Assembly: GCA_900472295.1 (NCBI GenBank)
Contig: UCIA01000005.1
Coordinates: 68,791 to 127,199 of the forward strand
Direction of reading: 5' to 3'
Length of the DNA: 58,409 nt
Source: Hyphomicrobiales bacterium
GTDB taxonomy: Bacteria > Pseudomonadota > Alphaproteobacteria > Rhizobiales > Rhizobiaceae
In this document: piece after piece, positions 47,590-57,311 of the stretch
How the letters are laid out: each line of letters opens with the position of its first letter
Numbering within the stretch: position 1 is the stretch's first letter
The notes under the pieces: model-generated
The model's input: only the letters and a program-made list of their open reading frames with translations
Database searches by the model: none
What the model was told of the DNA's origin: nothing
Made by a program: the position numbers and the translations under genes

Positions 47590-48693
47590 ATGACCGAAGA
47601 TCTTGTCGATCGAATTTATGAAGCGGCATTCGTCCCCGATTTATGGCCAGACGTCTTCGACAGGTTGAGCGAACTGTCCAACTCGGCCGGCGGCGGTATG
47701 GGTTTGTTCGATGATCGGCTGGACCCAATGCTCATCGCGTCGGAACTGGTCCGGCCGATACTGGAGGGCATCTCTGCGGAAGGCGGGTTCAAGAGCAGCA
47801 GTGTCTCCCAACTCCTGCTGACCTTGCCCCCACCCTCGGAATTTGTTTACGACGCGGATTACTTCCCCAAGGAGGCGCTTGAGAACAATCGAACGCGGCT
47901 CGACCGGACGCTGCCATTGGGAATCGGTGGCGAGGTCGGCACGTTCATATCCCTGCCTACAGGCGAAGTTCTGTTGTTTACGATGGAGCGTTGGCTGACC
48001 AATGATAGGCCATCCAGGGAAGAATTGGACCAGCTCAATCGCATGAGGCCGCATTTGGCGCGCGCCGGCCTGATTGGTGCGCGCCTGCGACTAGAACGAG
48101 CGCGCGCCACGACCTCGGCGCTTGCGGCAATCGGCCTGCCCGCTGCGGTGATGACGAGCGGGGGACGCGTTCTGGCGACCAATCAATTGCTTGACGCTCT
48201 GCCCCTTGTGTTCGTGCCGACGGCCTATGACGGGCTCGCCCTTGCCGATACCAAGGCAAACCAGCTGTTTCAGCAGGCGATTTCAAACCGGACTGGTGAC
48301 GCCGGGTCCGGTCGCTCCGTGCCCATAGCGCCAAGCGAGAATCGCGAGGCCATGATCGTTCACCTCATCCCACTTCGTCGTCTGGCGCACGAACTCCTCT
48401 CAGGCGCCGACATACTGATCGCAGCCACGGCTCTCAACCCGACGAATCTGGTGCCTTCGCCGACCATCCTGACGGGCCTTTTCGACCTCTCGCCCGCCGA
48501 GGCGCGGTTGGCGGCAGCATTGGCATCGGGAGATAGCCTCAGTGTGGCGGCGGCAAGCGCCAACATCACCTATCGCACCGCCAGTACATATCTTGGTCGT
48601 ATCTTCGACAAGACGGGCACACATCATCAGGCGCAACTCGTGGCTCTCCTGAAGGGAGCGTATGTTCCCCTCGCTCCCTCGAAGGAGGAATGA
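47590..48693 (+). CDS. LuxR-type regulator with large N-terminal domain
   Basis: A 367-residue protein. The C-terminal 65 residues form a LuxR-type helix-turn-helix (FDLSPAEARLAAALASGDSLSVAAASANITYRTASTYLGRIFDKTGTHHQAQLVALL). The N-terminal 290 residues match no domain I recognise with certainty; the middle has a PAS-like stretch (VMTSGGRVLATNQLLDALP). It ends 12 bases before the convergent HtrA-type gene. A ligand- or stress-controlled role is likely. Confidence 0.82.
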   Translation: MTEDLVDRIYEAAFVPDLWPDVFDRLSELSNSAGGGMGLFDDRLDPMLIASELVRPILEGISAEGGFKSSSVSQLLLTLPPPSEFVYDADYFPKEALENNRTRLDRTLPLGIGGEVGTFISLPTGEVLLFTMERWLTNDRPSREELDQLNRMRPHLARAGLIGARLRLERARATTSALAAIGLPAAVMTSGGRVLATNQLLDALPLVFVPTAYDGLALADTKANQLFQQAISNRTGDAGSGRSVPIAPSENREAMIVHLIPLRRLAHELLSGADILIAATALNPTNLVPSPTILTGLFDLSPAEARLAAALASGDSLSVAAASANITYRTASTYLGRIFDKTGTHHQAQLVALLKGAYVPLAPSKEE

Positions 48694-48705
48694 ACAACGG
48701 CGACC

Positions 48706-49653
48706 TCAGCTTCGCGCCACCGGCGTCACCGTCACCTGGCTGACACCGGTGCGGCGCACGACGGTGCACAGGGTGTCACGGCCGATGCGTTCGGCGTCCA
48801 GCATGCGCACGAGGTCGTCGACGCCGGTGACCGGGCGGCCGTCTATGGCCGCGATGATGTCGCCTTCCCTGAGGCCGGCCTTCGCCGCCGGGCCATCCTT
48901 CTCGACGCTGCGCAGCCGTACCGCGCTGTTGGTCGACACTTGCGACAGAAGGGCGGCGCGGCGCGGCAGATTGGTGGTGTCGGCGGAGATACCGATGAAG
49001 GCGCGGCGGACGCGGCCGAAACGGATGATCTCCGAAATGACGAAATTGGCGGTGTTGGAAGCGACCGCAAAGGCAATGCCTTGCGCGCCATGGATCATGG
49101 CGGTGTTGACGCCGATCACCTCGCCGGCCGACGACACCAGCGGCCCGCCGGAATTGCCGGGGTTGAGGGCAGCGTCGGTCTGGATGACGTCGTCGATCAG
49201 CCGACCGGTCGAGGCGCGCATGGAGCGGCCGAGTGCGGAGACGACGCCTGAGGTAACGGTCCATTCGAAGCCGAGCGGGTTGCCGATGGCGATGGCGATC
49301 TGGCCACGCCGCAGCCGCTTGGAATCGCCGAGCGGCGCAACATCGGCAAAGCTGCCGTCGGCCCGCACCAGCGCAATGTCGGTGTCTGGGTCGCGGCCAA
49401 GCACGCGGCCTTCGCTGGAGGCGCCGTCAGGCATGGAGACACGCACCGTCCTGGCGTCACCGACGACATGGAAGTTGGTGACGACCAGCCCGTCCGGTGC
49501 AATGACGAAGCCAGAGCCATGGCCGCCCTGGCCGCCGACGCGCTCGATGCGGCAGACGGCCGGGCCGATGCGGTCGACCGCGTCGGCGACCGTCGTCGAA
49601 TAGGCGTCGAGCAGTGTGGCGTCGGTTTCGAACTTGTGGGCGGCGAGGGCCAT
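48706..49653 (-). CDS. HtrA-type (S1C) serine protease
   Basis: A 315-residue trypsin-like protease with a PDZ domain. The triad is His62 (TNFHVV), Asp92 (DTDIAL) and Ser168 (NPGNSGGPL). A single PDZ follows (about 220-310: KAGLREGDIIAAIDGRPVTGVDDL). There is no signal peptide, so it is probably cytoplasmic, unlike DegP. It is divergent from a paralogue that has lost the triad, and the pair is flanked by two LuxR-type regulators. Confidence 0.9.
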   Translation of the reverse strand: MALAAHKFETDATLLDAYSTTVADAVDRIGPAVCRIERVGGQGGHGSGFVIAPDGLVVTNFHVVGDARTVRVSMPDGASSEGRVLGRDPDTDIALVRADGSFADVAPLGDSKRLRRGQIAIAIGNPLGFEWTVTSGVVSALGRSMRASTGRLIDDVIQTDAALNPGNSGGPLVSSAGEVIGVNTAMIHGAQGIAFAVASNTANFVISEIIRFGRVRRAFIGISADTTNLPRRAALLSQVSTNSAVRLRSVEKDGPAAKAGLREGDIIAAIDGRPVTGVDDLVRMLDAERIGRDTLCTVVRRTGVSQVTVTPVARS

Positions 49654-49821
49654 GGCTGGGCTCCGTGTTTTCAGGCGCGATGATGACTATATGTGCGGAG
49701 CGGGCAGAACCGCCGCGACCTGACCAGATGGCCAGTGAAACCATGAACTAGCCGTCAGGCGAGTATCTCAAGGCGCGATGCCGCGCGATATCTGGGGCAT
49801 GCAAGAACCCAGGAGACCGAA

Positions 49822-50694
49822 ATGACCGACTTCAATCTCAGCGCCTTTTCCGAGGCTATCGCCGATGTCGCGGCTGCAGTTGCGCCGGTGACGGCTAGCT
49901 TCACCACCCATCATCATCGCACGGTCAGCGCCTTCCACTGGCGTGACGGCTATTTCGTCACCGCGGAGGAAGCCGTCGAGGCCGGCGAGGAAATCGAACT
50001 GACCCTGGCTTCGGGTGAGACGGTCAAGGCCGAACTGGTCGGCCGTGATCCCTCGACCGGCGTCGCCTTGCTGAAGCCGGCCGGTGCGGTCAGCGCCGCG
50101 ACGCTCGCCAAGGCCGACGCGGTGCGGCCCGGCAATCTCGCCATCGCCATCGGCAGCAGCCAGGGCTCGGCGCTGGCCGTGTCGGGCTCGGTCGGTGAGG
50201 TCGGGCCGGCCTGGCGCTCGATGCGAGGCGGCACGATCGACCGGCGCATCAACCTTGCCGTCAATGCCGGCGGCCGCTTCGAGGGTGGGCCGGTGCTCGA
50301 CGCCAGGGGCGCGCTGATCGGCATGCTGTTGTTCGGCCCGCGTGGCCGTGCGCTGGTCATGCCTTATGAGACGATCGAACGGGCGGCGGCGACGCTGCGC
50401 GAAAAGGGCCACGTCGCGCGTGGCTATCTCGGCGCTGGCCTGCACCCGATCCGCGACGGCGAGGCGCGCGGCGCCATGGTGATGAGCCTCGACGACAATG
50501 GCCCGGCCAAGGCCGCCGGCCTTGCGCTGGGCGACATCATCGTGGCGTGGAACGGCGAGGCCGTGCAGGGGCCGCGCGAGCTTATCCGCAAGCTTGGGCC
50601 GGACAGCGCGGGTGTTTCGGTAACGCTTGGCGTGGTGCGCGGCGGCGAGCAGCGCGACGTTCAACTCGCCGTCGGTGAGAAACCGCTGAGCTGA
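49822..50694 (+). CDS. HtrA-like pseudoprotease with PDZ domain
   Basis: A 290-residue paralogue of the neighbouring HtrA-type protease. All three catalytic positions are changed: Glu50 in VTAEEAV where His is expected, Gly80 in DPSTGVAL where Asp is expected, and Glu154 in RFEGGPV where Ser is expected. The surrounding scaffold (DGYFVTA, GNLAIAIGSS, GGPVLDARGALIGM) and the PDZ (about 205-285: AKAAGLALGDIIVAWNGEAVQG) are intact. No signal peptide. It could bind and regulate the active paralogue or scaffold substrates. It is followed, 8 bases later, by a LuxR-type gene. Confidence 0.88.
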   Translation: MTDFNLSAFSEAIADVAAAVAPVTASFTTHHHRTVSAFHWRDGYFVTAEEAVEAGEEIELTLASGETVKAELVGRDPSTGVALLKPAGAVSAATLAKADAVRPGNLAIAIGSSQGSALAVSGSVGEVGPAWRSMRGGTIDRRINLAVNAGGRFEGGPVLDARGALIGMLLFGPRGRALVMPYETIERAAATLREKGHVARGYLGAGLHPIRDGEARGAMVMSLDDNGPAKAAGLALGDIIVAWNGEAVQGPRELIRKLGPDSAGVSVTLGVVRGGEQRDVQLAVGEKPLS

Positions 50695-50702
50695 GAGGAT
50701 TG

Positions 50703-51329
50703 ATGGACACACTCGCCAACGATCGGATCATGGCTGACGGCGCGGTTTCGCGCCGGCTGGTGGTGGTGATCGCGCTTGGCGATGCTGCGCGTGCCGAGCG
50801 CCTGGCTGCCACGCTTGCCGCGGGCGACGATCTGTTGCCTGTTACCGCCGGCAGCGGTGCGGCAGATGTCGCCATCGTTGACGACCGGAGTGGCGATGCC
50901 GTGCCGGCCGCCACGCCACGGGTGCTGTTGTCTGGACGCGCCGGCGGCGAGCGACCTGTGGGCGAGGTGTTCGCGATCATGCCTGCGGGCGCGGACGATC
51001 TGCTGATTGCCGCGGCCGCGCGGCTGGCAGCAGCAGGCTATCGTGTCTCGGGCGACGGCGGTCGCCATGAAGAATTCCGTGACGGTGTAGGCGAGTCCTT
51101 CGAGGATGATGGCTCGGACGAGCATGTCCGCCCGGCGCTATCACCGCGCGAGGCGGAAGTGCTGGCGCTGCTCGCCGAAGGCGCACCCAACAAGGTGATC
51201 GCGCGGCGGCTGAATATCTCCGTGCACACGGCGAAATTCCACGTGGCCGCGATCCTGATCAAGCTGGGTGCGGCCAACCGCACCGACGCGATTGCCATTG
51301 CCATGCGGCAGGGTCTGGTGCTGGTCTGA
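50703..51329 (+). CDS. LuxR-type regulator, degenerate receiver
   Basis: A 208-residue protein. The C-terminal LuxR helix-turn-helix is clear (LSPREAEVLALLAEGAPNKVIARRLNISVHTAKFHVAAILIKLGAANRTDAIAIAMRQGLV). The N-terminal 110 residues have the size of a receiver domain, but no phospho-acceptor Asp in the usual context is visible. ATG 50703 follows GAGAGGAT. It is in an operon with the pseudoprotease and may control the protease pair. Confidence 0.85.
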   Translation: MDTLANDRIMADGAVSRRLVVVIALGDAARAERLAATLAAGDDLLPVTAGSGAADVAIVDDRSGDAVPAATPRVLLSGRAGGERPVGEVFAIMPAGADDLLIAAAARLAAAGYRVSGDGGRHEEFRDGVGESFEDDGSDEHVRPALSPREAEVLALLAEGAPNKVIARRLNISVHTAKFHVAAILIKLGAANRTDAIAIAMRQGLVLV

Positions 51330-51719
51330 TCACACCGCAGCTTCGATATCGGTCAGCCGGAAATCATCACCCTTGAACAACAGCGGCATGGCTTCGAGCC
51401 GCGCCGTTGCGTAGGCAATACAATCGCCGAAGTTCAGTGCAGCCGGATGCCGGCCTTTGCCGTAGCGCAGAAAGGCTTGGCGGGCGACGGCGGCATGGTC
51501 AGCAGTGAAGGCGATTGTCTCGATCGCTGCTGTGCGCAGGAAGACGTCCAATTTCTCCATCATGTCAGCACGATGTATTCCAGCGAGTACCATCGTCGTC
51601 TCAAGGAGGGTCGGTGCCGGGATTTTGCACTGCTTGGCACCGTCTATCGCCGAAAGATAAAGATCGCGGTCGGGTTCCGCTCGCAAAATGGCAATGATCG
51701 CCGATGAGTCTACGATCAT
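51330..51719 (-). CDS. vapC: VapC-type PIN toxin
   Basis: A 129-residue PIN-domain ribonuclease. Acidic active-site positions: Asp4 in MIVDSSAIIAIL, Glu in LLETTMVLAG and Asp in NFGDCIAYATA. VapC toxins cut tRNA or rRNA. The start overlaps the stop of the vapB gene by four bases (ATGA), so the toxin is translationally coupled to its antitoxin. It ends adjacent to the convergent LuxR-type gene. Confidence 0.92.
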   Translation of the reverse strand: MIVDSSAIIAILRAEPDRDLYLSAIDGAKQCKIPAPTLLETTMVLAGIHRADMMEKLDVFLRTAAIETIAFTADHAAVARQAFLRYGKGRHPAALNFGDCIAYATARLEAMPLLFKGDDFRLTDIEAAV

Positions 51720-51979
51720 CGTGTGGGAATTCCGAATTCATCGTAACCGAGGATCTCATCGTCGGTCATGTCAGAAATTCGAGGAATACGACCCGCCTGA
51801 TCAGAAATCTCCCTAAGTTTCGTCAGTAGGTCGGACTCTTTCGGCCGCGGCACCAGCCGCTCGCGCGCGACCTCGCGCTCGAGGCTTTGGCGGATCGCTT
51901 CGGTCACCGAGACCCGGCGTCGGCGGGCGAGTTCTCGCGCCAGTTGCTCGACTTCCATATTTTTGATCGAGAGCGCCAT
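51716..51979 (-). CDS. vapB: VapB-type antitoxin
   Basis: An 87-residue protein of the VapB family (Rv0623-like type). The N-terminal ribbon-helix-helix is MALSIKNMEVEQLARELARRRRVSVTEAIRQSLEREVA; the C-terminal tail (DLLTKLREISDQAGRIPRISDMTDDEILGYDEFGIP) wraps the toxin. First gene of the operon. An AT-rich palindrome lies 19 bases upstream. Confidence 0.92.
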   Translation of the reverse strand: MALSIKNMEVEQLARELARRRRVSVTEAIRQSLEREVARERLVPRPKESDLLTKLREISDQAGRIPRISDMTDDEILGYDEFGIPTR

Positions 51980-51997
51980 TCTATACTCTACCTATTT

Positions 51998-52012
51998 ATA
52001 TATAATATATAT
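51998..52012. promoter_or_regulatory. AT-only palindrome upstream of vapB
   Basis: ATATATA-A-TATATAT is a perfect 15-base palindrome with only A and T, striking in this GC-rich sequence. It lies in the expected -10/operator region of vapBC and is the likely VapB binding site. Confidence 0.6.
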
Positions 52013-52153
52013 CCATCCCGCCAGAAAATCCAGTAGATATCGGACTCGGTCGATCAATAAGCCTCCCCAGCGTCACCATAGCCTGCTGTTTCAATCTCTT
52101 GTATCCAGCCGCTGCACAGGCAAGGATCGCGCAAAGAGACAAGTGGAGGAAAG

Positions 52154-53020
<867 letters not shown>

Positions 53021-53093
53021 CGGAAATCACGGGCCGCCGGCGCTGCCCCTCATCCGCCTGCCGGCACCCGTGAACGGTGAGAAGGGGATCGCG

Positions 53094-53609
53094 TCACTCC
53101 GCGTCCTTCTTGCCTTTGCCCAGGCCCATCAGCCGGTCGATATAGGCGAGCATGAACGCCGACACGACGAAGGCGAGGTGGATGATGGTCAGCCACATCA
53201 ACTGGTCGGTGGTGTAGGAGGACGAGTTCAGGAACACCTGCAAAAGGTGGATCGAGGAGATGGCGACGATGGTCGAGGCAACCTTGACCTTTAGCGAGCC
53301 GACATCGATCGTGCCCAGCCAATGGACCTCGCCATCATTCTCGTCGAACCGGCTGACGAAGTTTTCGTAGCCGGAGATGATGACCATCACCACCAGCGAG
53401 GCGACCAGGGCCGCGTCGATGAGGCTGAGCATCTTGAGGATGGTGTCGGTCTCGCCAAGCGTGAATGCGGTAAGGATGAACTCATAGAGCTTCTTGCCGA
53501 AGGACAGCGCATAGATGGCGAGCGCCAGGCCGAGGCCGAGATAGAAAACCACCAGCAGCCAGCGCGAGGCGAGAATGATCGATTCGATGGCGAGTTCGAG
53601 ACGCTTCAT
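53094..53609 (-). CDS. UPF0114 (YqhA-type) membrane protein
   Basis: A 171-residue inner-membrane protein with four spans. The family start MKRLELAIESIILASRWLLVVFYLGLGLALAIYA and the central IDAALVASLVVMVIISGYENFVSR are clear for TIGR00645/UPF0114. Function is unknown. ATG 53609 is chosen because the family N-terminus begins there; a longer frame to 53675 is less likely. Confidence 0.9.
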   Translation of the reverse strand: MKRLELAIESIILASRWLLVVFYLGLGLALAIYALSFGKKLYEFILTAFTLGETDTILKMLSLIDAALVASLVVMVIISGYENFVSRFDENDGEVHWLGTIDVGSLKVKVASTIVAISSIHLLQVFLNSSSYTTDQLMWLTIIHLAFVVSAFMLAYIDRLMGLGKGKKDAE

Positions 53610-53702
53610 GGGCTGGTTCCGGTGAGTCCTCTTTGAACAACAAGCCGTATTCGGCCAGCTCGCGACCGTTTGCAAGGCAAATTGACGGAATTGCGTCTGA
53701 GC

Positions 53703-53731
53703 AAAAAACCCCGCCGGGAGGGCCGGCGGGG
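53703..53731 (-). terminator. Strong terminator on the minus strand
   Basis: CCCCGCCGG (53709-53717) and CCGGCGGGG (53723-53731) form a perfect 9-bp stem. On the minus strand it is followed by TTTTTT (53708-53703). It ends the transcript that comes from the OmpA-family gene or from an RNA gene in 53739-53946. Confidence 0.85.
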
Positions 53732-53738
53732 TTCAATG

Positions 53739-53868
53739 CGTCCCGCTGGAGTCGGGACGGGGCAGGGAACGCCCAGCCCTGAATCTGGGGTTTTCCGTCC
53801 CGCGATTCAATGAGTCGGCGCTAATGCCACTACAATTCTTGTTGAACCAGGACTGCTTTTGCAGTCCT
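53739..53868 (-). ncRNA. Candidate structured RNA or 3' UTR
   Basis: The 215 bases between the OmpA-family stop and the terminator have no ORF but several stems. AGGACTGC-TTTT-GCAGTCCT (53849-53868) is a perfect hairpin. CGGGACGG (53753-53760) pairs with CCGTCCCG (53795-53802), enclosing CCCAG/CTGGG (53772-53789). The same CGGGACG can instead pair with CGTCCCG at 53739-53745, so two folds exclude each other next to the terminator. I do not recognise a known RNA family. No promoter was identified. Confidence 0.4.
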
Positions 53869-53946
53869 GCCCACCCCGGGCTACCGGGATGAGTCCTTCT
53901 TGCCGACCTGATTCCAAAAAGCCACTCAAGCTATTGGGAACACAGA

Positions 53947-56082
53947 TCAATTATTGCTCGCCACCGGCGCCACCAGAGACGTGATGCGGCGGATGCCGAC
54001 ACGGCGATTCTCGCGGTTGGGCGCAGTGGTGTCGACCTTCAAATACTCCTCGCCATAGCCCTGCGTGGTGAGGTTCTCGGGCGGGATGCCAAAGGCATTG
54101 GTCAACGCTTCGGCGACCGACTCGGCGCGGCGGTCGGACAAAGCAAGGTTCGCCTCCGGCGTGCCGACGGCGTCGGTATGGCCTTCGATCAGGAAGGTTT
54201 CGGCCGGGTTCTTGGCCAACAACTTCTCCATGGCGCCGGCGACGCCTTCCAGTTTCTGGACCTCGGTGTCGGAGATCGAGGCCGAACCGAACTCGAAGTT
54301 CAGCGTGTCGAGGTCGACACGGCGGGCAATGTCACGCACGCGTGCCGAACGCTTGACCTCGTCGATCGAATAGAGGCGCTGGACCTTCTCCACCGGCGGC
54401 TGCTCAAGGAAGTCGTAATAGTCATCCGGGCTTTCGACATCCTCGGAATCGAGAATGTACTCGCGCCGCGGGATGGTCAGCCGCATCGGCGGCAGGTCGT
54501 CGCCGGGATCGCGCCAGTCATTGTCGTCGTCATAGCTGCGCTCGTCGACATAGCTCAGCACATACTCGCGGCCATCAGGCGTGATGCGCGAACGCTGGAT
54601 GACGTCGCCGTTGCGGTTGCGGATGGTGACGATCTGGTTGCCGTTTCCGCGCACCACAGTCTCGCGGGTACGGCCGCGCGGCAGATCCTCGTAATAGACA
54701 TCCTTGGCCCCGCGGTTCATGCGCGGACCATCATTGCTCTCAACGATCGTCTGGTTGTTGAACTGGATGATGACGCGGTCACCGATTTCCTTGAGCACGT
54801 CGACGCCTTTCGGGCGGCGGCGGTCGCGGACATTCTCATCGGGGGCGCGGTCGACGCGCTTGCCCTTTTCTTCCGTCACCGGGACCAGCTTTTCAGGCTT
54901 GATCTCCTGCTGCGCCGATTTGTCGTCGGTGGGTGGCGGTCCCGGGTCGACCGGAGCCGACTTCGGGTTCTGCGCCTGGGTGCCGTCCTGACCGGGCTGC
55001 TCGCCCGTCTGGCCACCGGCATTCTCTCCATTGCCATTCTGGCCACTGCCGTCCTGGCCGCCCTGGCCCTTGCGGGGCTTGCGCTTGGCGTCCTTCTGGC
55101 TGTCCAGAATGGGGGCTTCGTCGGGATTGGCCACGGTTTCGCCCTGCGCCGGCTGTTCGCCTTGCGCAGGCTGCTCGGCATTGGCGGGTTGCTCACCAGT
55201 CGCCGGCTGCTGTTCGCCGGTCGCAGGCTGCTGTTCGACTGTCACCGGCTGTTCGCCGACAGGTTTCTTGCCAGGCTTCTTGGGCTGTTCGCCCTCGGCG
55301 GGAGCTGCCTGCTGCTCGGTCGGAAGCGGCACGGGCTCTCCGGCCGGGGCAGGCTTGACGTCCGGCGCCTGTTCGGCAGGCGCCGCCTCGATCTGCTGAT
55401 CCTGCTTGCGCTTTTTCTTGCCCGGCTTGTTGTCGTTTGCCGGCGCTATCTGTTCGGCGGGCGCGGCTTGCTCGGCCGGGGCAGCTTCGGCTGGCTGTTC
55501 GGCCGGAGCCGCCTGCTGGTCACGCTTCTTCTTGCGTGGCTTCTGCGGCTGCTCTTCAGTTGCGGGGGCGACCTGTTCGGCCGGCTGTTCGGCGGGGGCA
55601 GCTTCGATCTGCTGCTGGGCCCGCTTCTTCTTGCGCGGCTGCTGTTCCTCGGCGGCAGGTGCGGCCTGTTCAGCGGGAGCCTGCTCGGTCTGCTGTTGCT
55701 GGTTGCGCTTTTTCTTGCGGGGCTGCTGCTCTTCAGCCGGGGCGGCCTGCTCGGCGGGGGCCTGTTCGGTCTGCTGCTGATCCCGCTTCTTCTTGCGCGG
55801 CTGTTGTTCCTCGGCGGCAGGCGCTGCCTGCTCGGCAGCAGGTGCGGCCTGTTCTGCCGGCGCTTGTTCGGCCTGCGGATCGCGTTTCTTTTTGCGCGGC
55901 TGCTGCTCGTCAGTCTGCTGTCCATCGATGACAGGTGCGTCCTGCGCCAGTATGATCGGCGCAGTCGTGCCCGGCAGGTAGCCGAACGCGGCACTGCCAT
56001 GCAGCGGGGATGCGCCCAACGGCGCGGATGCCATCAGCAGGCCAAGTGCCGTACCTGCCAGTACCCGTGGTTGGCGTTTCAT
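53947..56082 (-). CDS. OmpA-family protein with basic/acidic repeats
   Basis: A 711-residue exported protein. Residues 1-27 are a signal peptide. Residues 45-390 are a low-complexity region with at least six copies of a unit built from PRKKKR or PGKKKR, Gln-rich spacers and EQAPAEQAAPA. A middle domain (about 430-560) carries VIIQFNNQTIVESNDGPRM and REYVLSYVDERSYDDDNDW. The C-terminal OmpA domain (about 590-700) shows LNFEFGSASI, IEGHTDAVGTPEANLALSDRRAESV and YGEEYLKV, which binds peptidoglycan. ATG 56082 has AAGGAG at 7 bases; ATG 56088 is too close. Confidence 0.9.
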   Translation of the reverse strand: MKRQPRVLAGTALGLLMASAPLGASPLHGSAAFGYLPGTTAPIILAQDAPVIDGQQTDEQQPRKKKRDPQAEQAPAEQAAPAAEQAAPAAEEQQPRKKKRDQQQTEQAPAEQAAPAEEQQPRKKKRNQQQQTEQAPAEQAAPAAEEQQPRKKKRAQQQIEAAPAEQPAEQVAPATEEQPQKPRKKKRDQQAAPAEQPAEAAPAEQAAPAEQIAPANDNKPGKKKRKQDQQIEAAPAEQAPDVKPAPAGEPVPLPTEQQAAPAEGEQPKKPGKKPVGEQPVTVEQQPATGEQQPATGEQPANAEQPAQGEQPAQGETVANPDEAPILDSQKDAKRKPRKGQGGQDGSGQNGNGENAGGQTGEQPGQDGTQAQNPKSAPVDPGPPPTDDKSAQQEIKPEKLVPVTEEKGKRVDRAPDENVRDRRRPKGVDVLKEIGDRVIIQFNNQTIVESNDGPRMNRGAKDVYYEDLPRGRTRETVVRGNGNQIVTIRNRNGDVIQRSRITPDGREYVLSYVDERSYDDDNDWRDPGDDLPPMRLTIPRREYILDSEDVESPDDYYDFLEQPPVEKVQRLYSIDEVKRSARVRDIARRVDLDTLNFEFGSASISDTEVQKLEGVAGAMEKLLAKNPAETFLIEGHTDAVGTPEANLALSDRRAESVAEALTNAFGIPPENLTTQGYGEEYLKVDTTAPNRENRRVGIRRITSLVAPVASNN

Positions 56083-56285
56083 AGACATTCTCCTTGTGGG
56101 GGTCCCATCCCTGCCCAAACTGTCCTTGACCGGATTGGTTCCGGTTTGCAGGCATTACCCGCAACCAAGGACGATTGACCGACCTTTTGAAGGCAACTTC
56201 ATGGTTTTCATATGGTGCTGCCGGCATTTGCGGCCACGGTTACAGCTTGACCTTGCCGCGGGCGAGGGCCACATCTCAGCCCACA

Positions 56286-56732
56286 ATGGATACGCCGTTC
56301 TGGAAAACCAAGACGCTGGAAGCGATGACGCCCGCCGAGTGGGAATCGCTCTGCGACGGATGCGGCAAATGCTGCCTGTCGAAACTCGAGGACGAGGATA
56401 CCGGTCAGATCTACTGGACATCGGTCGGCTGCAGGTTGTTCGACAGCGAGACCTGCCGCTGTTCGGATTATGCCAACCGGCTGGCGCTCGTGCCGGACTG
56501 CGTCGGGCTGACGCCGCAGAATGTGCGCACCATCAGCTGGCTGCCGAACACCTGCGCCTACCGGCTGGTTGCCGAGGGACGCGATCTCTACTGGTGGCAC
56601 AGGCTGGTGTCTGGAAGTCCTGAGACCGTGCACGATGCCGGCATTTCCATCCGCGGCCGGGTCAGCGCCAGCGAGACCGATCTTGCCGAGCCGGAAGACT
56701 ATTTCGACCATATGCTCGACGATGAGCCTTAG
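56286..56732 (+). CDS. YcgN-family cysteine-cluster protein
   Basis: A 148-residue UPF0260/YcgN protein: [37 protein letters not shown], with C-x2-C-x2-C-C, then [18 protein letters not shown] and [26 protein letters not shown]. The conserved cysteines are predicted to bind Zn or Fe. No reaction is known. ATG 56286 is taken because family homology starts at MDTPFWK; the longer frame from 56175 is rejected. Confidence 0.9.
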   Translation: MDTPFWKTKTLEAMTPAEWESLCDGCGKCCLSKLEDEDTGQIYWTSVGCRLFDSETCRCSDYANRLALVPDCVGLTPQNVRTISWLPNTCAYRLVAEGRDLYWWHRLVSGSPETVHDAGISIRGRVSASETDLAEPEDYFDHMLDDEP

Positions 56733-56950
56733 ACGTCTGGAACGGATGCAGTCGCCGCCCGTTCTTGGAGGACTGGACGTTTCTGGGGCTTCAGATCGTT
56801 TGAAGCAGTGGAAGGGGCGATTGCTTCGAGCCGGCCGGCAGATTAACCGAAAATGAACGGCCGGTTCGCAAAGAGTTCAGATTGCGAGGAGCATTCTCCC
56901 CCCATTGGTTCGACGAAGACGGGCACACGCCCTCAACTAGGAGAAAGACA

Positions 56951-57295
56951 ATGTTCAACACGATCAAGACGGCCGCCCTTTCGGGTCTCGTTGCCCTCGG
57001 CACGCTCGCCGCCGTTCCCGCTCATGCGGACTCGATCTATCTCGGCTTCGGCAACAATCATGAGCGCCGCACCGGCGTCTATGTCGGCGACGACGATGAC
57101 GGCTTTCGCCGCGAACACCGTCGCCGCGGCTGCTCGCCGGACCGCGCTCTCGACAAGGCCGAGCGCATGGGCGTGCGCCGCGCCCGCATCATTGACGTCA
57201 GCCGCCGCACGGTGAAGGTCGCCGGCCGCCAGTATGGCGATCGCGTGGTCATCGTGTTCGCCAATGAGCGCGGTTGCCCGGTTATCTACCGGTAA
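56951..57295 (+). CDS. Small exported basic protein
   Basis: A 114-residue exported protein with a signal peptide (MFNTIKTAALSGLVALGTLAAVPAHA). The mature part has two Cys (RGCSPDRALDKAERMGVRRARIIDVSRRTVKVAGRQYGDRVVIVFANERGCPVI) likely to form one disulfide. The CSPDRAL-K-A...G pattern recurs in small rhizobial periplasmic proteins of unknown role. ATG 56951 follows AGGAGAAAGACA. Its 3' region carries four tandem hairpins and a strong terminator. Confidence 0.82.
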   Translation: MFNTIKTAALSGLVALGTLAAVPAHADSIYLGFGNNHERRTGVYVGDDDDGFRREHRRRGCSPDRALDKAERMGVRRARIIDVSRRTVKVAGRQYGDRVVIVFANERGCPVIYR

Positions 57296-57311
57296 GACAT
57301 CTGTGACGGCA

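Noticed and set aside
54178..56178. A 666-codon open frame on the plus strand opposite the OmpA-family gene
   Set aside because: It is an antisense shadow of the repetitive GC-rich coding region; the product is Leu/Arg/Gly-rich without family features, and the minus-strand gene has a signal peptide, OmpA domain and ribosome site.
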